Positions 12,055-23,100 of a stretch of 64,000 bases of DNA are shown piece by piece. The first letter of the stretch is position 1, and the number at the start of each line of letters is the position of its first letter. Source of the stretch: Epiperipatus broadwayi (lineage: Eukaryota > Onychophora > Udeonychophora > Euonychophora > Peripatidae); NCBI GenBank assembly GCA_028023455.1, contig JAQFVV010000231.1, positions 635,001 to 699,000 on the forward strand, read 5' to 3'. Both the position numbers and the translations under genes were made by a program. The notes below the pieces were generated by a model. The model ran no database searches and was not told the DNA's origin. It worked only from the letters and a program-made list of their open reading frames with translations.

Positions 12055-12904
12055 CAAATATGTGCTAGTATAAGAGATGGTGATAATGTGATGCTTAGTG
12101 GTTTATGTCATTTTATGTTTGTTAACAATTGAGATTAAAAGTTATTAAGGTATAAAAATAAATGAATCATTATGGTAGGATTATTTCCAAAAATGTCCTC
12201 CAACCCTTATTAATGGTTCTCTTTCAAAACTTTAGAACTCAAAGTTCATGGATTACAACTGAGTGAGTGCCTTTTATTAAACAAAAGTTTCCATCTTTCA
12301 TTCAAAATTTATAAATAATTTTTAAAAAAAATGTACACAAATATATTTGGAAGTATATCATGTTTTTTTTAATATTCACTGGAAAATCTGAAGTAGTTGG
12401 AATGTGCACAAGGTTGCAAAGCAATGCCAACTTGATGTGTTAAATAAAATGGGACCAAAAAGTTAACCCTTTGTGGAATAAAGCATCACATGATTGTCCA
12501 AGGTTATATTTAACACTCTATTCCAGCAATGTATGATTTCAGGGAAGGAGGCTAAATAATTGTGAAAATTTTTGTTAAGAAAACAAAGATTTTTAGCTGA
12601 ATAGAAGAATTATTATATGCTAATTGTTATTTAGGTGCTTAAAAGTCTTATGACATCCTGACTATCTGACTGCATGATTAAACTTCTATCCAACTATACA
12701 ACCATATAGGAAGAAGGGTATATGACTGCTAATGCCATATGTTAAAGAAAATTCTATGTTATGAAGTCCAATAGCATAATAGATATAAATCTACAATGCA
12801 GTACTTCTTATTGATGAAGGCTAATGCCAAAAATTAATCTGAAGATATCGTTGATGGTCTAGATACATTATTTCTGATGATCATTTGGTACTGTGGTTGA
12901 ATGA
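12055..12904. other. AT-rich intergenic DNA
   Basis: No coding or RNA feature was seen. The sequence gradually becomes less AT-rich toward the minisatellite to the right. Confidence 0.5.
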
Positions 12905-13830
12905 TGACTCTAGAACTCAAGATCCACAGATGAAGATCTATGAATCATTGTCCAGCTTCATTACTTCTTTCATTCAGTGTAGCTGAATGGAAAACTCTGG
13001 AGTTCAAGATTCACAATCCAAAATCCATGGAGTTCAAGATTCACAATCCAAAATCCATGGACCATTGTTTAGATCCATTACTTCTGAGTCTTTCATACAG
13101 TATACTTGAGTGGCAGACTCTGGAGTTCAAGGTTCACAAACCAAAATCCATGGATCATTGTCCAGCTCCCTTACTTCTGAATCTTTCATACAGTATACCC
13201 CAGTGGCAGAACATGGAGCTCAAGGTTCACAACCCAAAATCTATGGAACCTTTTTTGCAGTTCTCTTACTTCGGAATCATTCATGCAGTATACCTAAGTG
13301 GTAAACTCTGGATCTCAAGCTTCACAACCCAAAATACATGGATCATTGTTACATATCCATCACTTCTGGATCTTTCACACAATATACTTGAGTAGCAGAT
13401 TCTGGAGCTCAAGGTTCCCAACCTAAAATCTATGGATCATTGTCCAGCTACATTACTTCTGAATCTTTTCATATATTATAACTTAAGTGGCAGACTTTGG
13501 GGCTCACAGTTTACAAGTCAAAATCCATGGATCATTGCCCAGATCCATTACTTCTGAAATTTTCATTCAGTATACTTAAGTGGCAGACTCTGGAGTTCAA
13601 GGTTCACAACCCAAAATCCATGGATCATTATCCAGCTCCATTACTTCTGAATCTTTCATACATTATTGAGTGGAAGACTCGGGAGTTCAAGTTTCACAAC
13701 TCTAAAATATTCACTGATCATTCTCCAGCTCCATTATTACTGAAGCTGTCACACAGTATGCTTGAGTAACAGACTGTGGAGCTCAAGATTCAAAACCCCA
13801 AATCCATGGATCATGATCCCACTCTGATAT
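12905..13830 (+). repeat. Minisatellite, 93-95-bp unit, about 9-10 copies
   Basis: The phrase aaaatccatggatcattg or a variant recurs at 13148, 13241, 13336, 13430, 13525, 13618, about 13710 and 13804, giving a period of 93-95 bases. A unit includes ccagctccattacttctgaa, tttcatacagtatacttgag and tggcagactctggagttcaa. Near 13012-13055 a 30-bp subsegment is itself duplicated. Because 93 is a multiple of three, frames stay open across several units (12940-13395, 13497-13769), which gives repeated peptides such as KSMDHCPAPLLLNLS. I regard these as by-products of the repeat. Confidence 0.92.
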
Positions 13831-14308
13831 TTCTGATGCTCAAATTTCTAATAAAGTTTCCAAGCCATACACCATTCTATTATGATTATAATATTTTCAT
13901 GGCACATCTACAAATTAATTGTTAAAATAGTTTTACTTCTAAAGTGCTTCTGTATAATATAATTGCGGTTCATAAGTGGATTGTGATGAAATATGCATTT
14001 AAGCAAAAAGTGTAAAAAATAATTAAATAAAAAACAAAATCTAGTTTTCATATAATGTTTAAGAAGATAAACATTATGTACACATATTCTGGTGATTATG
14101 TTTAAGAATCTCTCTATTTGATAAAATCTAAATCACACTGCTATTTTCAATGCATACTTTTAAATAGAAGAAAATTAACGTTACCTTAAATACAGATTAA
14201 GGAAAAGGAAAATCTTCTTACCTAAAAAAAAAAAAAGAAAACAATATATGTATATATTATTTAAATACAAGTATATTATTATATGTACTGAACTTTAAAT
14301 GTAATTAG
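13831..14308. other. AT-rich intergenic DNA
   Basis: No gene or repeat of note was seen. Confidence 0.5.
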
Positions 14309-14606
14309 AAAGGATATGAACACAAACGTTCAAGTTCTCAACTATATGCTCCATCTTATATAACTGATACACATGACCACATACATGTGAAAAAGATAAA
14401 TGATTTTCAATATATGTGCATTTTGTACTGAACCAGCACTCATCAGTTGGTCTGGATCATCATCACCCACACGTATAAATATAATTAGTTCAGCCCGAAA
14501 TATGTATATTGGAGATTATTTATCTTTTCACATGTATGTGATCACGTATATTGGACATGGAAGTGGATAGGTGAAGGAAGCTTTAAGGTATGTGTTCAAA
14601 TATACC
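14309..14606. repeat. Foldback element, family T (tRNA-like ends), about 298 bp
   Basis: The left arm begins aggatatgaacacaaacg and continues through ctgatacacatgaccacata and gataaatgattttcaatata; the right arm carries the inverse (tattggagattatttatctt). The apex near 14440-14500 includes cactcatcagttggtctgga. The full-length 460-bp relative is at 42707-43166. The outer ends correspond to a tRNA T-arm-like sequence, here degraded. Confidence 0.8.
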
Positions 14607-15039
14607 TGTTAATTATATATATAAATATATTAACTAACTAAAAGAAATATAAGAATAAAAACAAACGCAGTTATTTCTCCTTATAGCTGCTTTAATATTT
14701 ATTCTGGTTGAAATATTAAAGTGGCTGTGTAGAAAAGTAATTGTGTTTGTATATATATTAAATCGAATATTTTCATAGACTGCAGATATAAATGAAATAT
14801 TATCCGGGTACATCATGTATAATTTATTAATATATATAAACTGACATTTTGATTAGGTCATAACAAATATTATAAAATAATTATAGAGGCGCTGTAAACG
14901 TTCATGTATATCAATAATGGAACATTCAATTAATAGAAAATAAAAATAATAATTATAATAAATTATTTTAGATTAATGACTTTTTTTTAAAAAAAAATCT
15001 TCCAAATAGAACGTAATTTTCATTTATTATTACATTTGT

Positions 15040-16117
15040 TCATACATTCTAACCTTTTAAGATCTCAATGGCTTCTCTGTCCTGATATTGTTGGAGATTG
15101 TCACAAAAGGATAATATTCTTTTATTAAAAAATGAAAATTATGACCTGCATCTATAGCATCAAGAGACAATACTGATGATGATGAGTGTCGTTTACCTGC
15201 ATTAATATGTTCATCTCTTCTAGCATTTATGAAAACAATTACACATGTCTATATCGGAAGCTTTACAAATGTTACATGGAACTACATAAACTCGCAAGTG
15301 CTTCAAGAAGGATTGAGTCTTTAGGCTTGGTTACAATGCTATTAATTTTTTGATGAGTAGTATATATTTTCTTTATACTATAATGTCTTGGAATTCTGTA
15401 ATTCCTTTTACATACGGACTACAAACTTTAATAGTCATTTCTTTTTGTCTCTAATTTTGATTGCTTAGGGTTTGAATTAAGGCTCAGTGTATTGTTTTAT
15501 TATTAAAGGCATTGTCTGATAAAAAATTGCTTATATGAATTATTTTATCTTTGAGATTTTATTTATCTGGAAGAAGGTTAATAGCTCTAGTGAAAAGAGT
15601 TTTTACAACAGAAAAGATTTGAAAAAGATGACGTGAAGAAAATTTTAAATTCGGTCAGTGTGTATAGATTTTCTGAAAATTGAAAAAGATAAAAGATTAT
15701 TCTTTTTCTTTGTAACAAGTCCTTCAAGAAAGGGGAGTTTCCCATCAATTTCTGTTACCATTTAATATTTAATATTAGGATGTATATTGTTTATATGTGT
15801 GAAAAAAATCATGTAAGTCATCTTTACCCATGTGGCTAGATAATAACTGTATCATCTACGCATCTATACCAAATAAGAAATTTTAAAGGTGATAATTCTA
15901 AAGCATGAGTTTCTATATATTCCATAAATAAATCCACTATTAATCCTACAATTCCATCTATTAAATTGTATGTCAAAAGTGCTAGACATTGTATTTCTTT
16001 AATAAAAAATATAAAAAATAATACAAATGATATTCTAATCAGCTTCAATGTTACTTCTTTATTTATAAACATTCCAGTTGATGAAGCTTTGAATATCATT
16101 ACAATTTTCCAGAACAT
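15040..16117 (-). pseudogene. PLE reverse transcriptase-endonuclease remnant (left arm)
   Basis: The minus frame 16117-15836 reads GLIVDLFMEYIETHALE and then WYRCVDDTVII. This matches reverse transcriptase motif B and motif C of Penelope-like elements (usual forms SPxxAxxxMEYFE and RYVDDTFVI), with the catalytic DD pair kept and one C in place of Y. Continuing leftward after a stop, the sequence resumes with FRKSIHTDR and SFSNLF-like phrases. It ends in a degraded GIY-YIG region (VPCNICKAS, near 15265) and an AGHNFHFL segment near 15140. PLE enzymes copy RNA and cut target DNA to insert. Stops and frameshifts make this copy inactive. Confidence 0.8.
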
Positions 16118-17150
16118 ATTAATTTAACTAAATATTGCCTTTCAAATACTCATTTTGTGAATAATAGACAAGATTATAAACATACTTTTGATATTCCAAT
16201 GGTCTCACCAATCTCCAGAGAAAATTGCTGATTTTTTTAATGGAATATATAGAAATTCATGTTTTCGAATCAGCACCCTTTAAAAGCTCTTATTTGACTC
16301 AGATAAAGAGATGATACATTTATCTTCTGACCACATGGTAAAGATAACATACATATTTTTTTTGAATACATAAACACTAGATATCCTTATTATTAAATTT
16401 ACAATGGAAACAGATTGGTGGGAAACTTCATTTCCTTGATGTACATGTCAATTAAAAAAGGAATTATCTTATTTGAATTTTCAGAAAATCTACACACACT
16501 GACCAATATTTAAAATTTTCATTGCATCAGCATCCATCACAAATCTTTTCTAGTATGAAAACTCCTTACCCTAAAGTGATTAACCTTCTATCAGATAAAT
16601 CAAATCTGAAAGATGAAATAAATCATATAAGCAATGTTTTAGCAGCCAATGGCTAAAATAATAAAACAGTACCCTAAACAATCAAAATTAAAGACAAAAA
16701 GAAGTAACAACTATTAGGGTCTGTACTTTTTACATAAAAGAATCTTCAAACAATATTGGACATATTATAAGATATTGTAATATAAAGACAACATATACCA
16801 TTCATCAAAAATCAATAGCAATATAACCAAGTCTAGCACATGGAGTTTATGAAATTCCATGTAACATTTGTAAAGCATCCTATATAGGCAGGAATAATAG
16901 TCCCAGAATTCTGGAAGAGATGAACATATTAATACATTTAAAAAATCCACTTATCAACAGCAGCACAATCTCTTCATGCTATAGATAGAGGTCATAGTAT
17001 TCATTTTTCTAATACGAAAATACTATCCAGATGTGACACTCTCCAACAATATTATATCAGAGAAGCAATTGAGATCTGTAAAAGGCCAAAATGTATCAAC
17101 AAATGGAATAATACATATAAATTACCTTCTATTTGAAATTTGTTTTTTAA
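16110..17150 (+). pseudogene. PLE reverse transcriptase-endonuclease remnant (right arm)
   Basis: Plus-strand pieces in shifting frames read NTHFVNNRQDYKHTF, IPMVSPIS and MEYIEIHVFESAPFK. They are followed by DDTFIF (motif C, at about 16305), FFEYINT and SRKSTHTDQYLKFSLHQHPS. Near 16835-16900 comes GVYEIPCNICKASYIGR, an excellent PLE-type GIY-YIG signature including the CxxC typical of these endonucleases. It continues LHAIDRGHSIHFSNTKIL and YIREAIEICKRPK, which is the conserved tail of the family. Stops and at least two frameshifts show decay. This copy keeps the endonuclease better than the left arm. Confidence 0.85.
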
Positions 17151-17303
17151 AAAAGTCATTAATCTACATAATTTCTGATAATTATTATTTCTATTTTCAA
17201 TTAATAGAATGTTCATAATTGTTATACATGAGTGTTTACAGCACTTGTACAATTATTTTATAGTATTTGTTACTCAGTTGATGACCAGTGTGACCCGTTT
17301 GAA

Positions 17304-17349
<46 letters not shown>

Positions 17350-17350
17350 T
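17304..17350. repeat. (CA)n(TA)n microsatellite
   Basis: About ten CA units pass directly into about twelve TA units at the right edge of PLE palindrome 1. Confidence 0.95.
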
Positions 17351-17403
17351 ATCTGGGTATAATTTAATATATATATATATATTAAATTATACCCAGATAA
17401 TAT
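17346..17403. repeat. Perfect 58-bp palindrome
   Basis: The sequence tattatctgggtataattt, a central alternating TA tract and the exact inverse aaattatacccagataata form an uninterrupted palindrome. It could extrude as a cruciform. It may be the remains of a very short foldback element. Confidence 0.95.
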
Positions 17404-18086
17404 TTCATTTATATCTATATCTATCCAATTTTATAATTAATATAAAATAGTATGGATGAAAGCATATAGTGTTTTATTACTCCATTGTTTAACAATGATA
17501 TATGATGTAATACAATAGTGAAATTCTGATAACGCACAGCTCACATAATCAGTTTCAAGGAAATTTCTTTCATCAGCTGCTGAGCCCTAATATCACTAAC
17601 CATAAATCAGAATAGACTTGAACCATATTAATAAGTACATCTTATTTTCTTTATTCCAAAATGTAAAAAATATATAATTATATACTCTCTTTGTAATTGA
17701 CTAATATGAGTGTAATTATTCACAATTCAGAATTTGGTTATTATACAAATTTAATTAAACAATGAACTAATAGATGGACAATTAAATACTCTCAGCTGTA
17801 ATACACACCCACAAACATATAAAAATAAAATACATTCATGCATTAATTATGATGACTGAAGATATTTCCATATAATAACAAGAGAAATATGTTAGCAGGT
17901 TTGTTGTTAAGTAATTATCACTTACTACTGAAATTTTTAAGCTAAACTAATTTGCTCTAGTACGACCTTGATTTTTAAGTGAACTGAAGACAAAAAATGT
18001 TCCTGTGGTTTACTAGAGAAAAATAGTTTAGATTAAGGGCTGGGAATAATAGATGGTAGATTCAGAACATCATTGTTGACACATTT

Positions 18087-18088
<2 letters not shown>
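17404..18088. other. AT-rich spacer
   Basis: No gene or element recognised. Confidence 0.5.

Positions 18089-18139
<51 letters not shown>
18089..18139. repeat. (TA)n microsatellite, about 50 bp
   Basis: Uninterrupted TA units, the longest pure TA array in the window. Confidence 0.97.
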
Positions 18140-18140
<1 letters not shown>

Positions 18141-18154
18141 CATTCTTGCTATTA

Positions 18155-18240
18155 AAAGGTGTGAAGGTTGCCTTGACAGCAGTTAGAAATATTGGTTGCT
18201 ATATTTACTGTGAATGTTTAGGTGGTTACTGGTTGGAAAA
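18155..18240 (+). repeat. Half copy of the 37-kb foldback family
   Basis: The phrase aaggttgccttgacagcagt matches the arm of the foldback at 36924-37120 (aaggttgccttgacaacagt). Only one arm is present here. Confidence 0.55.
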
Positions 18241-18298
18241 TAATTTTATATATATATATTTCAAATCGATGTCTGTATTTCTTCAAAATAATATACAT

Positions 18299-18381
18299 AA
18301 CTTTATAAATAAATATTTGAAAATACAGTAATTAAAAGTCTATAAAAATTACTGTATTTTCAAATATTTATTTATAAAGTT
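18299..18381. repeat. Perfect hairpin, 35-bp arms, 13-base loop
   Basis: The arm aactttataaataaatattt...acagtaatt (18299-18333) is matched without error by its reverse complement at 18347-18381. The loop is aaaagtctataaa. It abuts the left end of PLE palindrome 2. Confidence 0.95.
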
Positions 18382-18562
18382 ATATATATATATGAAATAA
18401 TAAATTTAATGGTTTACAAAATATTACACACAATCTTTAAAATCCGCAGAAGTACTTTCGGTGAATTTCTTCAACCTGCCTCAACTGCCATTAAATTCTA
18501 AATCAAAAGCGGAAGCAAACGTCATGACTTCAAATTCCACGAATCTCATATTTTAATGTTAG

Positions 18563-19358
18563 TGTAGTATTTTGTAAAAATGGTGGACATGTTTGTGCAC
18601 TCCGGAAAAACTAGATTGTATTCGAGAGGTTGTTTTTAGATCGTGCACTGATAACTGAGGAATTTAATTAACGTAATGGCGAACGTTAATTCCAAGAAAT
18701 AGTTGCTGATGGCAAATATTTCTAGATAAGAGACATTACCTTATTGGACAGGGATTAATTGCTGGGTTATCGGAAAGCTAGAGAAAGACTGTATAACAAC
18801 TAGGCAGAGCAATGTAAGCAGTAGAGAGAGTAGCAGACAGTTTTTGAGTGCATCTACAGTAGAGATACTGTTCAATTCCAGTAGGAGACATCTAGCGTCA
18901 GTGCTTGTGGGTAATGTCCAGCACAAAGTGGAAATGTAGTTCATGGGTATAGCTGAAGAAGACCACAGCCTGAGGAAACTGTCTGGATAGCAGCTGAATA
19001 AAGAATTGAGTTTCCAGAAGTTTTCAAGTGAAGTAGACTGTTGCAGAGATGGAAGCTGTAAGGAGCTTAAGGTCAGTCACAGTGCTTACTACAAAGAGTT
19101 CGTGTACAGCTAAACTGGATTGGGGCAAAGGTATGCCCATTGTGAACCATTTTTGTAGCAGCCAGCCTGAAAGAACATTGAGGGAATTGAACTTTAGCGA
19201 ACTGTAGAAACAGAGTCATTGCAGAACATTTGTAGCAGAGCATTCGTTGCAAGAGAACATCGTGGGAATTGAACATAGAATGTTGCAGACTATTTGCTAT
19301 TCTGATTACTTAAAAACATTGTGTCTTAATGTATATAATCATACATATGAATACATCA
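18563..19358. mobile_element. Candidate solo LTR, 796 bp, with 5-bp target duplication
   Basis: Comparing the two arms of the palindrome shows exactly where foreign DNA entered. The insertion starts TGTAGTAT and ends ATACATCA, so it has TG...CA ends with a short imperfect inverted repeat. It is flanked by GTTAG on both sides (18558-18562 and 19359-19363), present once in the uninterrupted right arm. The interior is less AT-rich than its surroundings and includes a polyadenylation-like aataaa near 18999. These are the marks of a solo LTR left by recombination between the ends of an LTR retrotransposon. The strand is undetermined, since both strands read TG...CA. Small open frames inside have no motif. 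Confidence 0.7.
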
Positions 19359-19634
19359 GTTAGCAGCTTGTCGATTTATTAAATGCATTTTATTCCTGTT
19401 TATAAAAATTGCCTCTTTAATTTTTCTTTTACAATGGTTTCTCTCTTCATGAAGAATTTTTACATTTTCAAAATCAAATTTAAATTTATATTTACAGGTT
19501 TTTTCATGATCAAATAAAACCGAAGGAGATATTAAATCACCATTATTTTTACTTTTTACATGCTTATATAACAATTCATGTTCCTTCAATCTTTTCTCAA
19601 TACTGCACCTAGATTCACCTATATATGATAGCAT
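19356..19634 (-). pseudogene. PLE GIY-YIG endonuclease C-terminal fragment (left arm)
   Basis: The 92-residue minus frame reads YIGESRCSIEKRLKEHELLY, followed by SPSVLFDHEKTCKYKFKF, ENVKILHEERNHCKRKIKEA and FINRNKMHLINRQAAN. This is the second half of the PLE GIY-YIG nuclease: YIG, the R of motif SxxxRLKEH, the H of the FDH motif, and the E of the KIKEA helix are all present. The frame ends artificially at the solo-LTR edge (TGA formed with the LTR's last bases); the right arm shows that the original would continue a few residues further. The upstream GIY half and the reverse transcriptase are missing. Confidence 0.85.
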
Positions 19635-19639
19635 ACAAT

Positions 19640-19915
19640 CACAAAAATTTTATAGGTGAATCTAGGTGCAGTATTGTGAAAAGATTGAAGGAGCATGAAT
19701 TGTTATATAAGTGTGTAAAAAGTAAAAATAATGATGATTTAATATCTCCTTCGGTTTTCTTTGATCACAAAAAAATATGTAAATATAAATTTAAATTTGA
19801 TTTTGAAAATGTATGAATTCTTCATGAAGAAAGAAACCATTGTAAAAAAAAAAATTAAAGAGGCAATTTTTATAGCAGGAATAAAATGCATTTAATAAAT
19901 TGACAAGCTGCTAAC
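19640..19915 (+). pseudogene. PLE GIY-YIG endonuclease C-terminal fragment (right arm)
   Basis: The inverse copy of the left-arm fragment reads IGESRCSIVKRLKEHELLYK, then SPSVFFDHKKICKYKFKF and ENV. A stop follows, and an extra run of A near 19850 shifts the frame through the RKIKEA helix. The sequence runs into the outer arm (cattaaaatatgagattcg) with no insertion, which gives the reference for the empty site on the left. Confidence 0.8.
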
Positions 19916-20103
19916 ATTAAAATATGAGATTCGTGGAATTTGAAGTGATGATGTTTGCTTCCGCTTTTGATTTTGAATTTAATGGCAGTTGAGGCAGGTT
20001 GAAGAAATTCACCGAAAATACTTTTGCGAATTTTAAGGATTGTGTGTAATAGTTTGTAAACTGTTAAATTTATTATTTCATTTATAATTACAATTTTGTT
20101 TTT

Positions 20104-20115
20104 AATTAACGGACA

Positions 20116-20143
<28 letters not shown>
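20104..20143. repeat. (TA)n microsatellite
   Basis: TA units just outside the right end of PLE palindrome 2. Confidence 0.9.
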
Positions 20144-20146
<3 letters not shown>

Positions 20147-23100
20147 GCCCTTTTCTATAGGTCAGTAATAGTTCATAACAGTCAATTACTAAAAATTTTA
20201 AATTTTAGAATATGTTCTTTTAATACATTAATTATAGTTTGTCGATTATATTTTTAAAGTACAATTTGAGGCTAAAGCAAATACGTAGTATATAAAATTA
20301 TAGCGAATTATTTAAAAAATAGTTATGTAAAGCTTTAAATATTGTTGCATATGGTTGTAAAAGCTGGCCATATTAAATAACACAGCTATAAATATTAAAA
20401 GTATATTTAAAAATTCGATTTTAATAGTTTAAAACTTATAGTTAATAAATGCTATGTTTAAATTTATAATCATATTTAATAGTCAAAATTAATATAGTAT
20501 ATTTTTAAAATAAACTTTATGATGGTGAAAATTATATCTAGTTCTATATTTTCTAAATTGTTCTTCCAAATTTTTTATAATTATTTTATATAATATAATA
20601 AGTCTATCAATTTTATAAATCTAGGCAGAGAAATAGATTGAAAATCGTCTGTCAAAGTTATTAATCATGTGACTTGTATACTATATACTTTCACACACAT
20701 GCTTGTTTGAATTAATAACAAAGTTTAAAATATTTTAAAAGTTATATTATAGAATTGGATAGAATTATTGCCTATCATAAAAGCAAATAATAATAAATAT
20801 TAAGTTAACTATCGTATAACATGTTTTAAATGATGTAATAAAGACGAATACAGTTAATAAAAAAAAAAAAAAATTAAATATTTTGTTTAAATAAAAATAG
20901 ATAAATGGAATAGGTTATTAAAATTATTTTAAAAGTTATTTTAAATGTTTAAATAGTTTTAATAAAATAATAATTGAAGTAAAAGTGGAATTTTAAATAA
21001 TATTTTTTAAATTTTATTACGTCATAATTTCTAATTTTGAAATTCAATTCTACTTGAAATTGAAAATATGTAAATTTGTTCTCAAGCTAAAGTAAGAATT
21101 AACCAATAGGAATAGGTATTCTTACAGACTATAAATATGATTTGCACGGGGTTATCGGAGGAGATTAATAATGTATTGAAACCAAAGAAAGGTATATTAG
21201 CAGCTCTCAAAGAGATAGTATTTTTTTTTTAAATTTTTTATTTTAGTCAATTTTTTTTTTAGTACTTTCTTATTGTTTTATTTGCAAAAAACTAATTGAT
21301 AATTTTTAAAAGTATTTTTGCAAAAGAGGGTGTTAAAATATAATAATTTAGAAACTTCGTGGAAATGATTTTCTAATTTTTAAAGTACTTACCAGTCGTA
21401 TTTTATCTAAAAAATTTAACCTAAACTTCGCAATAAAAAATGGATATACTGTGGAATAAAATGGATAGAAATTGTAATACTGTAAAAATGTTTGGAATAT
21501 TTATTGATACAGCTTTATTAATATTTCACTGAAGAACTGTTCTGGTACATAAAAAACCACAGCTCGGACATTATACGGAGTCTAAAAAAAAAAAAAAAAT
21601 GTATTGAAACGTATTATTTATAAGCTTATCCAAGATTTATTTTTTAAATAGTAATAAGACAATTATATTTCATGAATTATTTTATATAATATTATATCAA
21701 AAGGAGTAAAATGTTGTATCCTTTCTGAAGGTAACATTTTTAAAAAATATTTTCAAGAATTAAAGAAAGAACCCAGGAGAATATGTTACAGAAGCGTTTT
21801 TGATATTAAAATATCCGGTCTTAGAATTATTTAAAATGTATTTAGAAAAGATTTGTTTAAAAGTACTTGAAGTTTTTTTTTTATTTTTAAAAGAGATTTA
21901 TAAAAAATACCAAACGAAAGTTTAAATGTATCAAGAAGGAAACATATATAAAAAAGTGAACACATAGTTGAATAAAAGATGGATCCATGGAAATACAAAT
22001 AGTACTTAAAAGTTTATCGAATATTTTTAAAGTTAAATTAGATGGATTGATGCATTGGATACGCAGAGAATATTGGTAGAGAAGATTAAGAAGCTTCACG
22101 GGATTAATTAATATTATGATTTAATAATTATCGTCCTAAATACTAAAACCAAGGATTATTTTCTATAAATTTTACTAAATGGATTAATAATTATTTTTAT
22201 TTTAAACTTTAACGCGCTTGGAGGAGAACATTTTTAAAAACTCTAGAGAAAATAATAAACATTTTGGACTTATCAGGAACTATCGTCAAGAAAATATGTA
22301 ATTATAGTTTTGATTCCTTTTATTTTGTTAACCTAGTTTAAATCTAAATTTTTATATAAGATTAGGAAAAACATAAAAACATTAATTTATTAATATTAAA
22401 ATTTTATAATATAACAATCTAATAATTTAGCTAAAAATATTTTAATATAAAGTGTATGGGTGTGAATTTTTTTTTATATCTGCAATGCTCAAGTGGATAA
22501 AGGAAGCCTACTGAACACGATGACTAGATAAAGGTTATTGGTAATAATAATAACTATTGATAATTTATAATGTATATTTTTTTTGTTTTCTTTAGATCAT
22601 CCATAAATTGGAAGAATGAAGTGTAAAAGTTTTTTTACTTATATGTACCGCATTTCATACAACATTTTAAAAAACATTATGAGATAGGATTGATTTGAAA
22701 ATATGCATACGACGATTTTTTTTTTTATTAGTGATATAATCCAACATAACAAATAATTATGTGATTCTTTTAAAATTTTCATGTTATTGGATATTCAAAT
22801 ATTGTCTAAGTAGATTGTATATGATTAGACATATAGAATAATGAAGTAAGCAGACTTTTCTTGTGGAACAGCTAGATTGTTTAACTATTAATGAATTTTA
22901 TTTATTGTTTTGTAAATGCAGATAGTTATTTATCGATGTAAGATGTGGAAAATCTTGAGAAATAATGTTGAGATAGTGGCTTGGAAGTACTTAGTGAACA
23001 GGAAACCAAGATGATGTTTTAAGAAATAGGATGTTATAAGGAATGGAAATAATATTTAGTCTTTATGTGAATATCAGCATAGTTAACAAAGCCCTATGAC

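Larger units (their letters stand above)
14850..17285. mobile_element. Head-to-head Penelope-like element dyad (PLE palindrome 1)
   Basis: Two 5'-truncated PLE copies lie back to back. The left copy reads leftward (minus) and the right copy rightward (plus), with the axis near 16110. Each arm is about 1.2 kb and includes the end of reverse transcriptase, the connecting region, a GIY-YIG endonuclease and a matching 3' untranslated stretch: the arm ends attaggtcataacaaat (14853) and tttgttactcagttgatgacc (about 17265) correspond. Both copies carry many stops and frameshifts and are dead. A second dyad with the same topology sits at 18392-20081. Confidence 0.85.
18392..20081. mobile_element. Head-to-head Penelope-like dyad (PLE palindrome 2) with nested insertion
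   Basis: The outer arms (18392-18562 and 19916-20081) are inverse copies, for example ttcggtgaatttcttcaacc on the left and ggttgaagaaattcaccgaa on the right. The inner arms (19364-19635 and 19640-19915) are inverse copies of a PLE endonuclease. The axis is near 19637. The left arm is split by a 796-bp insertion at 18563-19358; without it the arms would be collinear at about 0.44 kb each. The topology is the same as PLE palindrome 1: 5' ends together, endonucleases pointing outward. Confidence 0.85.

Noticed and set aside
12940-13769. Possible repeat-protein gene
   Set aside because: The frames follow the 94-bp minisatellite, break where the period is not a multiple of three, and lack start context or flanking gene structure.
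13110-13850. CRISPR-like array
   Set aside because: Regular 94-bp spacing comes from whole-unit tandem repetition without unique spacers, in an animal-type genome.
15170-15195. Hammerhead core (ctgatgatgatgag)
   Set aside because: It is a GAT microsatellite-like stretch without the remaining core or stems.
18741-19276. Two 67-codon minus frames
   Set aside because: They lie inside the candidate solo LTR and show no protein motif.
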